Assembly (NCBI GenBank): GCA_963747535.1
Contig: CAVVFX010000007.1
Coordinates: 248,001-312,000, forward strand
Reading direction: 5' to 3'
DNA from: CAVVFX01 sp963747535
Lineage (GTDB): Bacteria > Acidobacteriota > Terriglobia > Bryobacterales > Bryobacteraceae
Length of the DNA stretch: 64,000 nucleotides
Shown: positions 52,031-59,947 of the stretch, piece by piece
How positions within the stretch are numbered: the stretch's first letter is position 1
Layout: each line of letters opens with the position of its first letter
Notes under the pieces: generated by a model
Seen by the model: the letters and a program-made list of their open reading frames with translations, nothing else
The model's database searches: none
What the model was told of the DNA's origin: nothing
Made by a program: the position numbers and the translations under genes

Positions 52031-52732
52031 ATGGGAGCAATTGGCGCCACTTCACCGCGCGCGCCGCAGGAACTCTCGGATGCAGAGTTAGTGTGCGGCG
52101 TGCGCCAGGATTTACAATTCGTGGACGGTTACTTCGAGGAGATCTTCCGTCGCTATCACGCCCGGGTCGTAGGCTGGTGCTATGCCGTGACCAAAGACCA
52201 CGAGGAAGCCCTGGATCTCTCGCAGGAGGTCTTTCTGAAAGTCTTCCGCAGCCTCCACGCTTTCCGGGGAGACTCGAGCATGTCGACCTGGATCTATGTC
52301 ATCACCCGCAATCATTGCCTCAACTCCTTAAAGAAGCGGGAAACGGATCCTACCGGTTCCGCACTGGAAATTTCACACGACCTGCGGGGCGACAATGGCG
52401 TCGACTCTCACATCGCTCTGGAGCAGGCCCAGGCTTTCCAGAATATCTACCGGATCATCAGCTCAATTCTGACTCCCATGGAGGTCCGGGTTTTGTGGCT
52501 GCACTATGGCCATGATCTGACCCTAACCTCCATCACCCGCCAATTACTCCTTTCCAATCGCAGCGGGGCCAAAGCTTATATCGTCAGCGCAAAAAGGAAA
52601 TTGAGCCTCTATCTGCATAAGCGCGGCATCACCCGCAATTCGGTTAATGTGCGGACCGCAACCAGTTTGCCGGCAAGTCCCATCCATCCGGACGAATTTG
52701 AAGAATATCGTGATCGTGCTTTTGCCGCATAA
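52031..52732 (+). CDS. ECF-type RNA polymerase sigma factor
   Basis: The 233-residue protein has sigma-2 (VDGYFEEIFRRYHARVVGW, HEEALDLSQEVFLKVFRSLH, FRGDSSMSTWIYVITRNHC) and sigma-4 (LTPMEVRVLWLHYGHDLTLTS) regions, with a tail of about 45 residues. The sigma-4 helix-turn-helix is somewhat atypical (ITRQLLLSNRSGAKAYIVS). It is divergent from the two-component operon and followed by a small cytoplasmic protein. No zinc-finger anti-sigma gene is adjacent. Confidence 0.88.
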   Translation: MGAIGATSPRAPQELSDAELVCGVRQDLQFVDGYFEEIFRRYHARVVGWCYAVTKDHEEALDLSQEVFLKVFRSLHAFRGDSSMSTWIYVITRNHCLNSLKKRETDPTGSALEISHDLRGDNGVDSHIALEQAQAFQNIYRIISSILTPMEVRVLWLHYGHDLTLTSITRQLLLSNRSGAKAYIVSAKRKLSLYLHKRGITRNSVNVRTATSLPASPIHPDEFEEYRDRAFAA

Positions 52733-52831
52733 AGCCTCAACCGATGTATCTAATCGGACATTCGCATGGTGGCTGGATTACTAACTTTCGTGTATATAAT
52801 CTGGTTAGTCAATCGGAGTGGACGGTCAGGT

Positions 52832-53155
52832 ATGCGGATGATAATGAAAGTCTCGATCCCGGTAGAAACCGGGAATGCAGCAGCAATAAAAGGGACGCTG
52901 GTGTCGACGATTCAGCAGATTCTGGCTGACTTACGACCGGAGGCGGCTTATTTCTCGGAGGACGACGGGCAGCGTAACCTCTTCATCATCTTCGATATGC
53001 GAGAGTCTTCCCAACTGCCGGGAGTTTCGGAACCGTGGTTTGTCGCCTTTAGCGCGCGCGTAACGGTGCGCCCGGCTATGAACCTGCAAGACCTTTCCGA
53101 CGGCCTTCACGGCCTTCAATCGGCGGTAAAGTCCTACGGCAAAACCGCCGCGTGA
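52832..53155 (+). CDS. Small hypothetical protein (107 aa)
   Basis: From ATG 52832 the 107-residue protein has a ferredoxin-like alpha/beta pattern (IMKVSIPVETGNAAA, LRPEAAYFSEDDGQRNLFIIF, VTVRPAMNLQDL), reminiscent of DUF3303-like small proteins. Other in-frame starts are 52838 and 52844; a longer form from 52766 is possible. A TATAAT word at 52794-52799 lies 32 bases upstream and could be a promoter. No function can be named. Confidence 0.6.
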   Translation: MRMIMKVSIPVETGNAAAIKGTLVSTIQQILADLRPEAAYFSEDDGQRNLFIIFDMRESSQLPGVSEPWFVAFSARVTVRPAMNLQDLSDGLHGLQSAVKSYGKTAA

Positions 53156-53227
53156 AGCCGGCCGGTGGAAGCGCTTCGGGCGTATGTGCTTGACAGTGGG
53201 GGGTGCGCTTCGAAACAATCTCTTCAC

Positions 53228-54001
53228 ATGTACCTAGTACGCCCAGTACTTTTCTCGAGTCTACTTTTTTCCGGACTCGCGTGCGGACAAACCAATCCTC
53301 TGGCTGGCGACCGGGCAGCGATTGACGTCGGCAAAGGGAATTTCCGCCTGTATTGCGCTCCTTGCCACGGCATCCATGCACAGGGCGGCAGGGGACCCGA
53401 TCTGACACGCGGAACGTTCTCCGCCGGCGATACCGACGCCGACCTTTTCCGGGTCATCTCGAAGGGCGTCGAAGGCACCGAGATGACCGACTACGGCGAA
53501 CGGTTCGACGATCCGATGATCTGGCGTTTCGTCGCGTTTATTCGTTCCGTCGCGCGCGTGACGTCGAGTCCGGTTCCCGGTGACCCGCAGCACGGACGTG
53601 AAATCTTCCAGGGCAAAGGCGGCTGCGGGGCATGCCATTCCGCCGGTGGTAAAGGCGAAGGAATCGGACCTCCGTTGACCCGCGTGGGGCGGGAGCGCTC
53701 GCTCGACTATCTGCGCGAAAAGCTGCTCGAACCGGGTAAATCCATCACCCCGGGATACAGTACCGTAGTAGTGACGCTGCGCGACGGTCGCCAGATCCGA
53801 GGCATTGAAAAAGGCTTCGACGATTTCTCGGCTCAGTTACTGGATGTCAACCGTCAGTTCCATTCCTACCGCAAAGAGGAGGTCGCGTCCATGCAGCGGG
53901 AAGAGAAATCACTCATGCCGGCGGACTACGGCCGAAGACTCACTGCTTCCGAGCAGACCGACGTGCTGGCCTATCTCGAAACCTTGCGAGGTGCGAAATG
54001 A
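53228..54001 (+). CDS. Di-haem c-type cytochrome, partner of the PQQ dehydrogenase
   Basis: The 257-residue protein from ATG 53228 has a signal peptide (FSSLLFSGLACGQTNPL), two haem sites CAPCHGI and CGACHSA, and a C-terminal segment (TPGYSTVVVTLRDGRQIRG) seen in cytochromes linked to membrane-free sugar or alcohol dehydrogenases. It ends inside the start of the PQQ dehydrogenase gene, overlapping by four bases (ATGA), so it is probably the electron acceptor of that enzyme. Confidence 0.9.
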   Translation: MYLVRPVLFSSLLFSGLACGQTNPLAGDRAAIDVGKGNFRLYCAPCHGIHAQGGRGPDLTRGTFSAGDTDADLFRVISKGVEGTEMTDYGERFDDPMIWRFVAFIRSVARVTSSPVPGDPQHGREIFQGKGGCGACHSAGGKGEGIGPPLTRVGRERSLDYLREKLLEPGKSITPGYSTVVVTLRDGRQIRGIEKGFDDFSAQLLDVNRQFHSYRKEEVASMQREEKSLMPADYGRRLTASEQTDVLAYLETLRGAK

Positions 54002-55542
54002 AAACGTCACTGCTACTTGCGGCAGGGTTCAGCTTACTCGCTGCCGATGACTCCTCGTGGACGACCTACGGCAAGAACGATGCTGGCTGGCGCTACAGCG
54101 AACTCACCCAAATCAACGCCGGGAACATTTCCCGCCTGGCGCCGGCCTGGATTTTCCAGACGCGCGCCCCCGCGGGGATGGAGACAACGCCGCTCATCCG
54201 CGACGGCATCATGTACGTTACCGGCACTTCCAACCACGCCTGGGCCATCGACCTGAAGACCGGCAAACAGATCTGGCACTATTCGAAGACACCTAAGAAG
54301 CCACTGGACCTTTGCTGCGGCGAAGTGAATCGCGGCTTCGCCATCCAGGGCGACCGTCTATTCAAGGTCAACATAGAGGACACGCTCGTCGCGCTCGACC
54401 GCGTGACCGGCAGAATGCTGTGGGAAGTCGAATTGGGAGACTATCGCAAAGGCTACAGCGGAACCGTTGCACCTCTCGTCGTCAAGAATCTGGTGGTGGT
54501 CGGCACCGCGGGTGCGGAGTTCGGGATACGCGGGTTTGTCGACGCCTACGATACGGCGACAGGCAAGCGCGCGTGGCGCTTCTACACCATTCCGCAAGCG
54601 GGCGAGGCGGGTGGAGATACATGGGGCCCGGCAACGAAACCCCGCGCGGGCGGATCGACGTGGATAACCGGCACCTACGATCCGGAACTGAACCTGGTTT
54701 ACTGGGGCACCGGTAACCCGGGGCCCGACATGAATGGGGATGTGCGTCCCGGCGACAACCTTTATACCTGCAGCCTGGTGGCTCTCGATGCGGACACGGG
54801 AAAACTCAAATGGCATTTTCAATTCACGCCGCACGACGTTCACGATTGGGACGCTATCGGCGATCCGGTGCTGGTCGATGTGAAGGTCAATGGCTCGACG
54901 CGCAAGGCGGTGGTGCAGGCGAATCGCAACGGGCACTATTACGCCCTCGATCGCACTAATGGCAAGCTTCTGTTCGTCAAGCCTTATACCAAGGTGAGCT
55001 GGACCAAGGACTTCGACGCCAATGGGCGTCCGGTAGTGCTCCCTGGCCAGGAACCCAGCGAGGAAGGGACGCTATCGTGTCCCGGTCTCGGCGGCGGGCA
55101 CAACTGGAACGCGACCACTTACAGCCCACGCACCGGTCTGCACTATTTCAGCTCCGAGGATGGCTGCCACATGTTCTATCGCACGGAACAGCAGTTTGTG
55201 GAGGGCCAGTGGTATCAGCTCAGCACGGTTGACTGGGTTAAGGGTGAAGCCAACAAGAAATCAGTCGTGGCCGTCGACGCGTCGACGGGGCAAGTGAAAT
55301 GGCGACGGGAACTGGAGTCATTTCCCAGCGGTGGCATGCTCTCGACCGCCAGCGATCTGGTTTTCTATGGCGACTCCGCAGGCAACCTGGTGGCTCTCGA
55401 CGCGCGCACCGGCAAAACGGTATGGCACTTCCAGACCGGATCGGGTATCTCCGCGCCGCCGGTGACTTATGAATTTGAGGGCAAGCAATACATCAGCGTG
55501 GCTTCGGGTAATCTGGTACTTACTTTTGCTTTGACAGAATGA
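53998..55542 (+). CDS. PQQ-dependent dehydrogenase (quinoprotein, eight-bladed beta-propeller)
   Basis: The 514-residue protein has a signal peptide, then quinoprotein blade repeats (such as ALDRVTGRMLWEVELG and VALDADTGKLKWHFQ). The adjacent Cys pair LDLCCGEVNRG is the disulfide seen in PQQ alcohol dehydrogenases, and GNPGPDMNGDVRPGDNLYT together with HDVHDWDAIGDPVL fits the PQQ/metal site. No C-terminal haem is present, so electrons go to the separate cytochrome. The substrate is probably an alcohol or sugar but cannot be told. It is between the cytochrome and DUF1080 genes in one operon. Confidence 0.92.
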   Translation: MKTSLLLAAGFSLLAADDSSWTTYGKNDAGWRYSELTQINAGNISRLAPAWIFQTRAPAGMETTPLIRDGIMYVTGTSNHAWAIDLKTGKQIWHYSKTPKKPLDLCCGEVNRGFAIQGDRLFKVNIEDTLVALDRVTGRMLWEVELGDYRKGYSGTVAPLVVKNLVVVGTAGAEFGIRGFVDAYDTATGKRAWRFYTIPQAGEAGGDTWGPATKPRAGGSTWITGTYDPELNLVYWGTGNPGPDMNGDVRPGDNLYTCSLVALDADTGKLKWHFQFTPHDVHDWDAIGDPVLVDVKVNGSTRKAVVQANRNGHYYALDRTNGKLLFVKPYTKVSWTKDFDANGRPVVLPGQEPSEEGTLSCPGLGGGHNWNATTYSPRTGLHYFSSEDGCHMFYRTEQQFVEGQWYQLSTVDWVKGEANKKSVVAVDASTGQVKWRRELESFPSGGMLSTASDLVFYGDSAGNLVALDARTGKTVWHFQTGSGISAPPVTYEFEGKQYISVASGNLVLTFALTE

Positions 55543-56396
55543 TACGGGCAAGTATGCGTAAAACACTATTCACCATCGCCGTTGTTGCGACACTTTCTCT
55601 CATCGTTTCCTTCAGCGGGGCGCAGACCCCCCAAAAGGAAAATCACGACCTCGGCTTCAAGGACACGCCCATGCTGCCCGGCCTTCCTTATCACGTGCAT
55701 GATTCCGACCGTCCTCATCCCAAAGTGGTGACACCCGCGAGCCAGTGCGGCGGTGCGCCGTCAGATGCTATCGTGCTTTTCGACGGGCACGATCTCGCGC
55801 ACTGGCAATCGAATGCCAGCCCCATCACCAAGAAGGGCGGCGGCCCGCCGGATTGGAAACTGGAGAACGGATATTTCGAAAGCGTGCCGGGCACCGGCGA
55901 CCTGGTGACGAAGGAGAAATTCGGTGATGTCCAGTTGCATGTCGAGTGGTCGGAACCAGCCGACATCAAGGGCTCCGGCCAGGGTCGCGGCAATAGCGGC
56001 GTTATCATCATGAGCCGCTACGAAATCCAGGTGCTCGATTCCTACCAGAGTCCGACCTACGCCGATGGCCAGGCGGGCGCGATCTATGGTCAATGGCCGC
56101 CGCTCGCCAACCCCGCGCGTAAACCTGGCGACTGGCAGGTCTACGACATCGTTTTCATGGCTCCCAAATTCGACGGCGACAAGGTGGTTCAGCCCGCCTA
56201 CATAACGCTGTTCATGAACGGCGTGCTGATGCACAATCACCAGGCGTCGATGGGTCCGATGGTGTACCGCCAGGTTGCGCATTACACGCCGCATGGTCCC
56301 GAAGAGCCCCTGTTGCTGCAGAATCACAACGGCAAGGTACGCTTCCGGAATATCTGGGCGCGGCGCCTGACCGGATACGACCAGCCGGAGAAGTAA
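55539..56396 (+). CDS. Exported DUF1080 (3-keto-disaccharide hydrolase-like) protein
   Basis: The 285-residue protein has a signal peptide (KTLFTIAVVATLSLIVSF) and a DUF1080 concanavalin-like fold: LFDGHDLAHWQSN, WKLENGYFESVPG, DVQLHVEWSEP, RGNSGVIIMSRYEIQVLDSY, and the closing PLLLQNHNGKVRFRNIWAR. Recent work links DUF1080 to hydrolysis of 3-keto-glycosides, so an oxidation by the PQQ enzyme followed by hydrolysis by this protein is a reasonable inference. The ATG at 55539 overlaps the dehydrogenase stop by four bases; 55554 is another possible start. Confidence 0.88.
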   Translation: MIRASMRKTLFTIAVVATLSLIVSFSGAQTPQKENHDLGFKDTPMLPGLPYHVHDSDRPHPKVVTPASQCGGAPSDAIVLFDGHDLAHWQSNASPITKKGGGPPDWKLENGYFESVPGTGDLVTKEKFGDVQLHVEWSEPADIKGSGQGRGNSGVIIMSRYEIQVLDSYQSPTYADGQAGAIYGQWPPLANPARKPGDWQVYDIVFMAPKFDGDKVVQPAYITLFMNGVLMHNHQASMGPMVYRQVAHYTPHGPEEPLLLQNHNGKVRFRNIWARRLTGYDQPEK

Positions 56397-56498
56397 TTTT
56401 GAACTACTAATTTAATCAGTCAGAATCGTCGCGGCCTGCGACGGATTTTGTACTACCAACACTTGGACTCCTCTCGCCCCGCGAAGAATCCTGTGGGA

Positions 56499-56564
56499 GC
56501 GGGCCTTTGGCCCGCCGTAGGGCGGACCATCGTTGTTTGTGGTCTGCCCGGCTGCGGAGCAGCC
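56499..56564 (+). repeat. Three-hairpin repeat copy
   Basis: GCGGGCC-TTT-GGCCCGC, then GGCGGACCA/TGGTCTGCC and GGCTGC/GCAGCC hairpins. A complete three-hairpin copy. Confidence 0.8.
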
Positions 56565-56609
56565 GTCTTGCGGCTTGCCACTATACGGAGTTGGCCCTTG
56601 GCTTGGCGT

Positions 56610-56654
56610 GGCGCAGACCATCGTTTTCTGTGGTCTGCCGGCTGCAAAGCAGCC
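56610..56654 (+). repeat. Three-hairpin repeat, second tandem copy
   Basis: CGCAGACCA/TGGTCTGCC stem with a T-rich loop and the GGCTGC-AAA-GCAGCC hairpin, 46 bases after the first copy. This and the 56499 copy fill most of the 325-base gap between DUF1080 and the TauE gene. Confidence 0.75.
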
Positions 56655-56721
56655 ACCGAGCAGGCGCTGTTCCTGGAGGGCCGCCTTTCGCGTGAGCAAA
56701 ACATATCCAATTACATCCTGG

Positions 56722-57516
56722 ATGCAGCACACCACGTCACCGCGCGAAAATAGACAGTTGGATCTTCGCCTCCTATCCCTTATCGGCACCTCGATCCTCG
56801 GCGGCGCCGTCAATGCGCTGGCGGGTGGAGGCACATTTCTGGTCTTCCCCGCCCTGATCCTGGCCGGTGTCGCCCCCATTACCTCGAACGCCACGGCTTC
56901 GTTTCTGCTCTGGCCGGCGGGACTCGCGTCCGCGTGGGTCTACCGCAGGGAAATTCCGCATGACCTGCGATTGCTCACCAGGATGTCAGTGGTCAGTATA
57001 ATCGGAGCCATTGCGGGCAGCGTCGTCCTGCTGCAGACCTCCGAGTCCGCCTTCGCGGGACTGGTTCCGTGGCTGCTGTTGTTTGCCACCTTGAATTTTA
57101 CGTTCGCCAGAACGCTGCGCAGCCTGGCATCGCGCGCGTCACACCGGGCATCTGTGGCTCTCCTGCTCGGAGGGCAACTCGTGATTTCGTTCTACGGCGG
57201 ATATTTCGGAGCAGGTATGGGCGTCCTGATGCTCGCGCTATACCTTTCGGCAACCAGCAAGGACGTGCATGTGGCCAACGGCCTGCGGCTGGTCTGCGGC
57301 ATGGCGATCAACGCCGCGGCGATCGTCATCTTCGCTCTCCGCGGCGCGATCGATTGGCACGTCGGCGTGCCGATGCTCGTCGCGGCGGTGATCGGCGGTT
57401 ACTTCGGGGCCGTGCTGGTCCGGCGTCTGAACGAGGAGTCGGCAAGGCGGGGCGTGATGATCTATGCCTGGGGCGTCACGCTGTGGTTCTTTGGCCGGCA
57501 GCTAATGGGGAAATAA
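56722..57516 (+). CDS. TauE/SafE-family membrane permease
   Basis: The 264-residue protein from ATG 56722 has about eight membrane segments and the TauE/SafE pattern: GGAVNALAGGGTFLVFPALI, ITSNATASFLLWPAG, GGYFGAGMGVLMLALYL and GGYFGAVLVRRLNE. It probably moves an organic sulfur compound or sulfite. The ORF extends further upstream through repeat DNA to 56533, and that part is not credible. It is in the same direction as the PQQ operon but separated from it by repeats. Confidence 0.85.
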   Translation: MQHTTSPRENRQLDLRLLSLIGTSILGGAVNALAGGGTFLVFPALILAGVAPITSNATASFLLWPAGLASAWVYRREIPHDLRLLTRMSVVSIIGAIAGSVVLLQTSESAFAGLVPWLLLFATLNFTFARTLRSLASRASHRASVALLLGGQLVISFYGGYFGAGMGVLMLALYLSATSKDVHVANGLRLVCGMAINAAAIVIFALRGAIDWHVGVPMLVAAVIGGYFGAVLVRRLNEESARRGVMIYAWGVTLWFFGRQLMGK

Positions 57517-57614
57517 AGACAGCGGACGGCCTCGTCATTGGGTCCCCATGGGCAGGACCGCCTGACCGCCGACATTAAATCTCGTACATTAAATCTCTTG
57601 CCTGAATAACTCAA

Positions 57615-57724
57615 ACGTGTCATGATGGAGCCACGTGGAATGATTTAGGCCGTTTCAGCCGGCCCGCTACTTGCAACCACGTAAAAAAGTGCTAAAGGGA
57701 AGTCGGTCTAGGTCAAAACATTCG
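57615..57724 (+). ncRNA. Possible structured leader RNA upstream of the 105-residue protein and MFS genes
   Basis: Within this stretch ACGTG pairs with CACGT (57615-57636), GGCCG with CGGCC (57648-57664), and the word AAAGGGAAGTCGG precedes the terminator hairpin. The 305-base gap 57517-57821 has no ORF I can support. I do not recognise a known riboswitch. The assignment is speculative. Confidence 0.25.
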
Positions 57725-57726
57725 AC

Positions 57727-57761
57727 CCTGGTGCCCTTTGGCTCCGGGGTTTTTTATTTTT
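57727..57761 (+). terminator. Strong rho-independent terminator upstream of the small protein gene
   Basis: CCCTGG-T-GCC-CTTT-GGC-T-CCGGGG forms a two-part stem and is followed by TTTTTTATTTTT. It lies 60 bases before the ATG at 57822, so it could end transcription from the TauE gene or act as an attenuator for the following genes. Confidence 0.6.
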
Positions 57762-57821
57762 ACCCATCGGAGCTGTTTTGCCCGGAACCGGCCTGCCCTG
57801 TGCGTGACGAAAGGGCTTGTT

Positions 57822-58139
57822 ATGAACGTCCGGCATTTACCTACCGGCAAACTTTCAGAAGATTCAACTGCCGTACCCCTCGCCGGGGGGCGCGGAGAAC
57901 TTCTTTCCGTCTCAATAGCTGCCGATCCAAGGGATCTGGAGGATATACTCGACCGCCTGGCACAGTCGCCATATCCCATCGACCCGCAGATCTATCACGA
58001 CGCCGACGTCGACGGGCGGAAGGCGACGCTCATCGAGTTTCCAGCCTACGCCGGATGGCTCGATGAGATTCGGGCCCGGCTCAGGGACGACGAAGCGGTT
58101 ACAATCCGTAGGTGCATGACACACGCAGCGCCGAACTAG
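57822..58139 (+). CDS. Small hypothetical protein (105 aa)
   Basis: The 105-residue protein has a compact alpha/beta pattern (SVSIAADPRDLEDILDRL, PQIYHDADVDGRKATLIEF, WLDEIRARLRDDEAV). ACGAAAGGG precedes the ATG at 57822. Its end overlaps the MFS gene start by 28 bases, so the two are coupled. I do not recognise a family. It may regulate the carrier or modify its substrate. Confidence 0.7.
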   Translation: MNVRHLPTGKLSEDSTAVPLAGGRGELLSVSIAADPRDLEDILDRLAQSPYPIDPQIYHDADVDGRKATLIEFPAYAGWLDEIRARLRDDEAVTIRRCMTHAAPN

Positions 58140-59365
58140 ATAGCACCCGGTCAGTTATCACCCGGGAGCAGTGGCGAACCCTGGCCGCCGCGCACGTCGG
58201 CTACATGCTCGACGCCGCGGACGTGTTCCTCTACGCCTTTGCGCTGAACCGAATCCGCGCCGACTTCGAACTCACCAATGCGCAGGCCGCTCTCGGGGCC
58301 AGTTTCACGCTGCTGGCGGCGGCTGCTGGGGGGATTGCCGGCGGGATTCTGGCCGACCGCCTGGGCCGCACCCGAATGCTGGTCTACACGATCGTGGTTT
58401 ACAGCATCGGCTCCGCGGGAACGGCGCTGATCTCGGGCCTGGCGTCGCTCGTGTTCTGGCGGTCGATTGTGGGGCTCGGCCTGGGAGGCGAATGGGCAGC
58501 GGGCGCGGTCCTGGTGTCGGAAGCGTGGCCGGCCAAACATCGCGCCAAGGCCATCGGATGGATGCAGTCGGGATGGGCCATCGGCTACCTGCTGGCCGCG
58601 GCCGCCTCGGCGCTGATTCTTCCACGGTTCGGCTGGCGATGGTTATTTGCGGTGGGCTTTCTACCGGCCATCATCGCCGTGCTCATCCGGCGTGGAGTGC
58701 CGGAGCCGGAGGTCTGGCGGCGACACGTTCCATCGGCGACGTCGTCGTTCGGACGCATCTTTCGCCCGCCGCTCGCGCCGATCACCCTGCGCGCCACCGC
58801 CCTGACAACCTCCGTACTCTTCGCCTATTGGGGCCTATTCACCTGGCTGCCCGGGTACCTTTCAGCGCCGGTCAGTGCAGGCGGAGCTGGTCTCAGCATC
58901 CTGCAAGGCAGCACCTGGATGATCCCGACGCAGATCGGCGCCTTTTTCGGTTACATCAGCTTCGGTTGGCTGGCCGATCGCATTGGCCGGCGTCCGGCAT
59001 TCGCTTTTTATGTGGTGATGGCGGCGTGCCTGACCCCGCTCTATGGAGCGACGCGTTCGGAGAACCTGATCTTCCTGTTAGGCCCGTTCATCGGCTTTTT
59101 CGGCACAGGTTTTTTCAGCCTGTTCGGCGTAATGTTGGCCGAACTCTACCCGACAGCCGTACGGGCCTCCGGGCAGGGCTTCACCTACGGTACCGGCCGG
59201 GGCCTGGGTGCTCTCGCGCCTTACGCAGTCGGTGCACTCGCCGACCGCTTTGGACTGGGAGCGTCGCTAGCGCTCAACTCGGCATTCTTTCTCTTCGGCG
59301 CAATCCTCATCTGGAGCTTCCCGGAAACCGAAGGCGTGGAACTCGGAGACACCCTTGTAAAGTAG
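58112..59365 (+). CDS. MFS transporter (sugar/organic acid carrier, JEN1/NanT-like)
   Basis: The 417-residue protein has about twelve membrane segments and the MFS motif GGILADRLGRTRMLV between helices 2 and 3, VGLGLGGEWAAGAVLVSE at helix 4 and RASGQGFTYGTGRGLGALAPY in the second half. The layout fits carriers of carboxylates or sialic acid. The start is GTG at 58112, within the preceding small gene. The TAG stop shares bases with a hairpin repeat that follows. Confidence 0.85.
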   Translation: MHDTRSAELDSTRSVITREQWRTLAAAHVGYMLDAADVFLYAFALNRIRADFELTNAQAALGASFTLLAAAAGGIAGGILADRLGRTRMLVYTIVVYSIGSAGTALISGLASLVFWRSIVGLGLGGEWAAGAVLVSEAWPAKHRAKAIGWMQSGWAIGYLLAAAASALILPRFGWRWLFAVGFLPAIIAVLIRRGVPEPEVWRRHVPSATSSFGRIFRPPLAPITLRATALTTSVLFAYWGLFTWLPGYLSAPVSAGGAGLSILQGSTWMIPTQIGAFFGYISFGWLADRIGRRPAFAFYVVMAACLTPLYGATRSENLIFLLGPFIGFFGTGFFSLFGVMLAELYPTAVRASGQGFTYGTGRGLGALAPYAVGALADRFGLGASLALNSAFFLFGAILIWSFPETEGVELGDTLVK

Positions 59366-59427
59366 GCCTTTGGCCTGCTGTGGGGCAGACCATCGTTTTT
59401 CGTGGTCTGCCCGGCTGCGGAGCAGCC
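59364..59427 (+). repeat. Complete three-hairpin repeat abutting the MFS stop codon
   Basis: AGGCC-TTT-GGCCT (59364-59376) shares AG with the TAG stop; then GGCAGACCA (59384-59392), TCGTTTTTCG, TGGTCTGCC (59403-59411) and GGCTGC-GGA-GCAGCC (59413-59427). Confidence 0.85.
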
Positions 59428-59449
59428 GTTCCGCCATCGCACGAGGCGC

Positions 59450-59947
59450 CTATTTCTTAAACAAGCGGTCGAACGCACTGCGCGCGTCGCTGGCGCTGCG
59501 GGGTGGCGCGGCGTTGTTGTCCGGGGTCGAATTACGAGGTATCGCCATGGGCGAAGCCGAATCGCGAGCCACCGTGACGCGAGGCGAGAACAGTGTGCAT
59601 TCATTGGCCTGGTCCTTCACGGCGATCCGGAGCGGAATAGGCTTCAGACACTGAAACCGCGTCGACGGCTCGAAGTGCGCGCATTGCTTGCAACAGTGCA
59701 ATGCCGCACCGCATTTGGGACACGGCGCATTGAAACTAGTCCCGGGCGGCAAAGTCGTGGAGCAACTGTAACAGCGCGATGCCGTGACGGCTTGAACCAA
59801 CCGCGGGAGGCGCGGTCCGGTAATATCCAGCGGAGGTTTGGGGCCTTGTTCCTTGGGCTTGAACGGCCGATCTCCCTGGCCATTTCCATTGCTGGAGCGG
59901 TCAGAGTCGTAATAGCCGTTCTGACGGTACTTGCGATCGCTGTCCAT
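59450..59947 (-). CDS. Cys-rich zinc-ribbon-like protein
   Basis: The 165-residue protein has a polar N-terminus (KYRQNGYYDSDRSSNGNGQ) and a core with clustered Cys pairs: CYSCSTTLP, APCPKCGAALHCCKQCAHFE and later RFQCLKP and NECTLFSP. These suggest a treble-clef/zinc-ribbon fold. The C-terminus is low complexity (PPRSASDARSAFDRLFKK). It has no signal peptide. I know similar Cys-rich small proteins in Acidobacteriota but not their role. It converges with the MFS gene. Confidence 0.78.
   Translation of the reverse strand: MDSDRKYRQNGYYDSDRSSNGNGQGDRPFKPKEQGPKPPLDITGPRLPRLVQAVTASRCYSCSTTLPPGTSFNAPCPKCGAALHCCKQCAHFEPSTRFQCLKPIPLRIAVKDQANECTLFSPRVTVARDSASPMAIPRNSTPDNNAAPPRSASDARSAFDRLFKK

Noticed and set aside
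53998..55542. Lanthanide-type PQQ dehydrogenase
   Set aside because: I could not place the diagnostic extra Asp with confidence from the sequence alone.
56533..56721. Upstream extension of the TauE permease
   Set aside because: It translates the two three-hairpin repeats and has no hydrophobic or conserved segment.
57615..57724. Cobalamin riboswitch suggested by AAAGGGAAGTCGG
   Set aside because: The remaining conserved parts of that riboswitch, such as the GCCACTG box, are absent.
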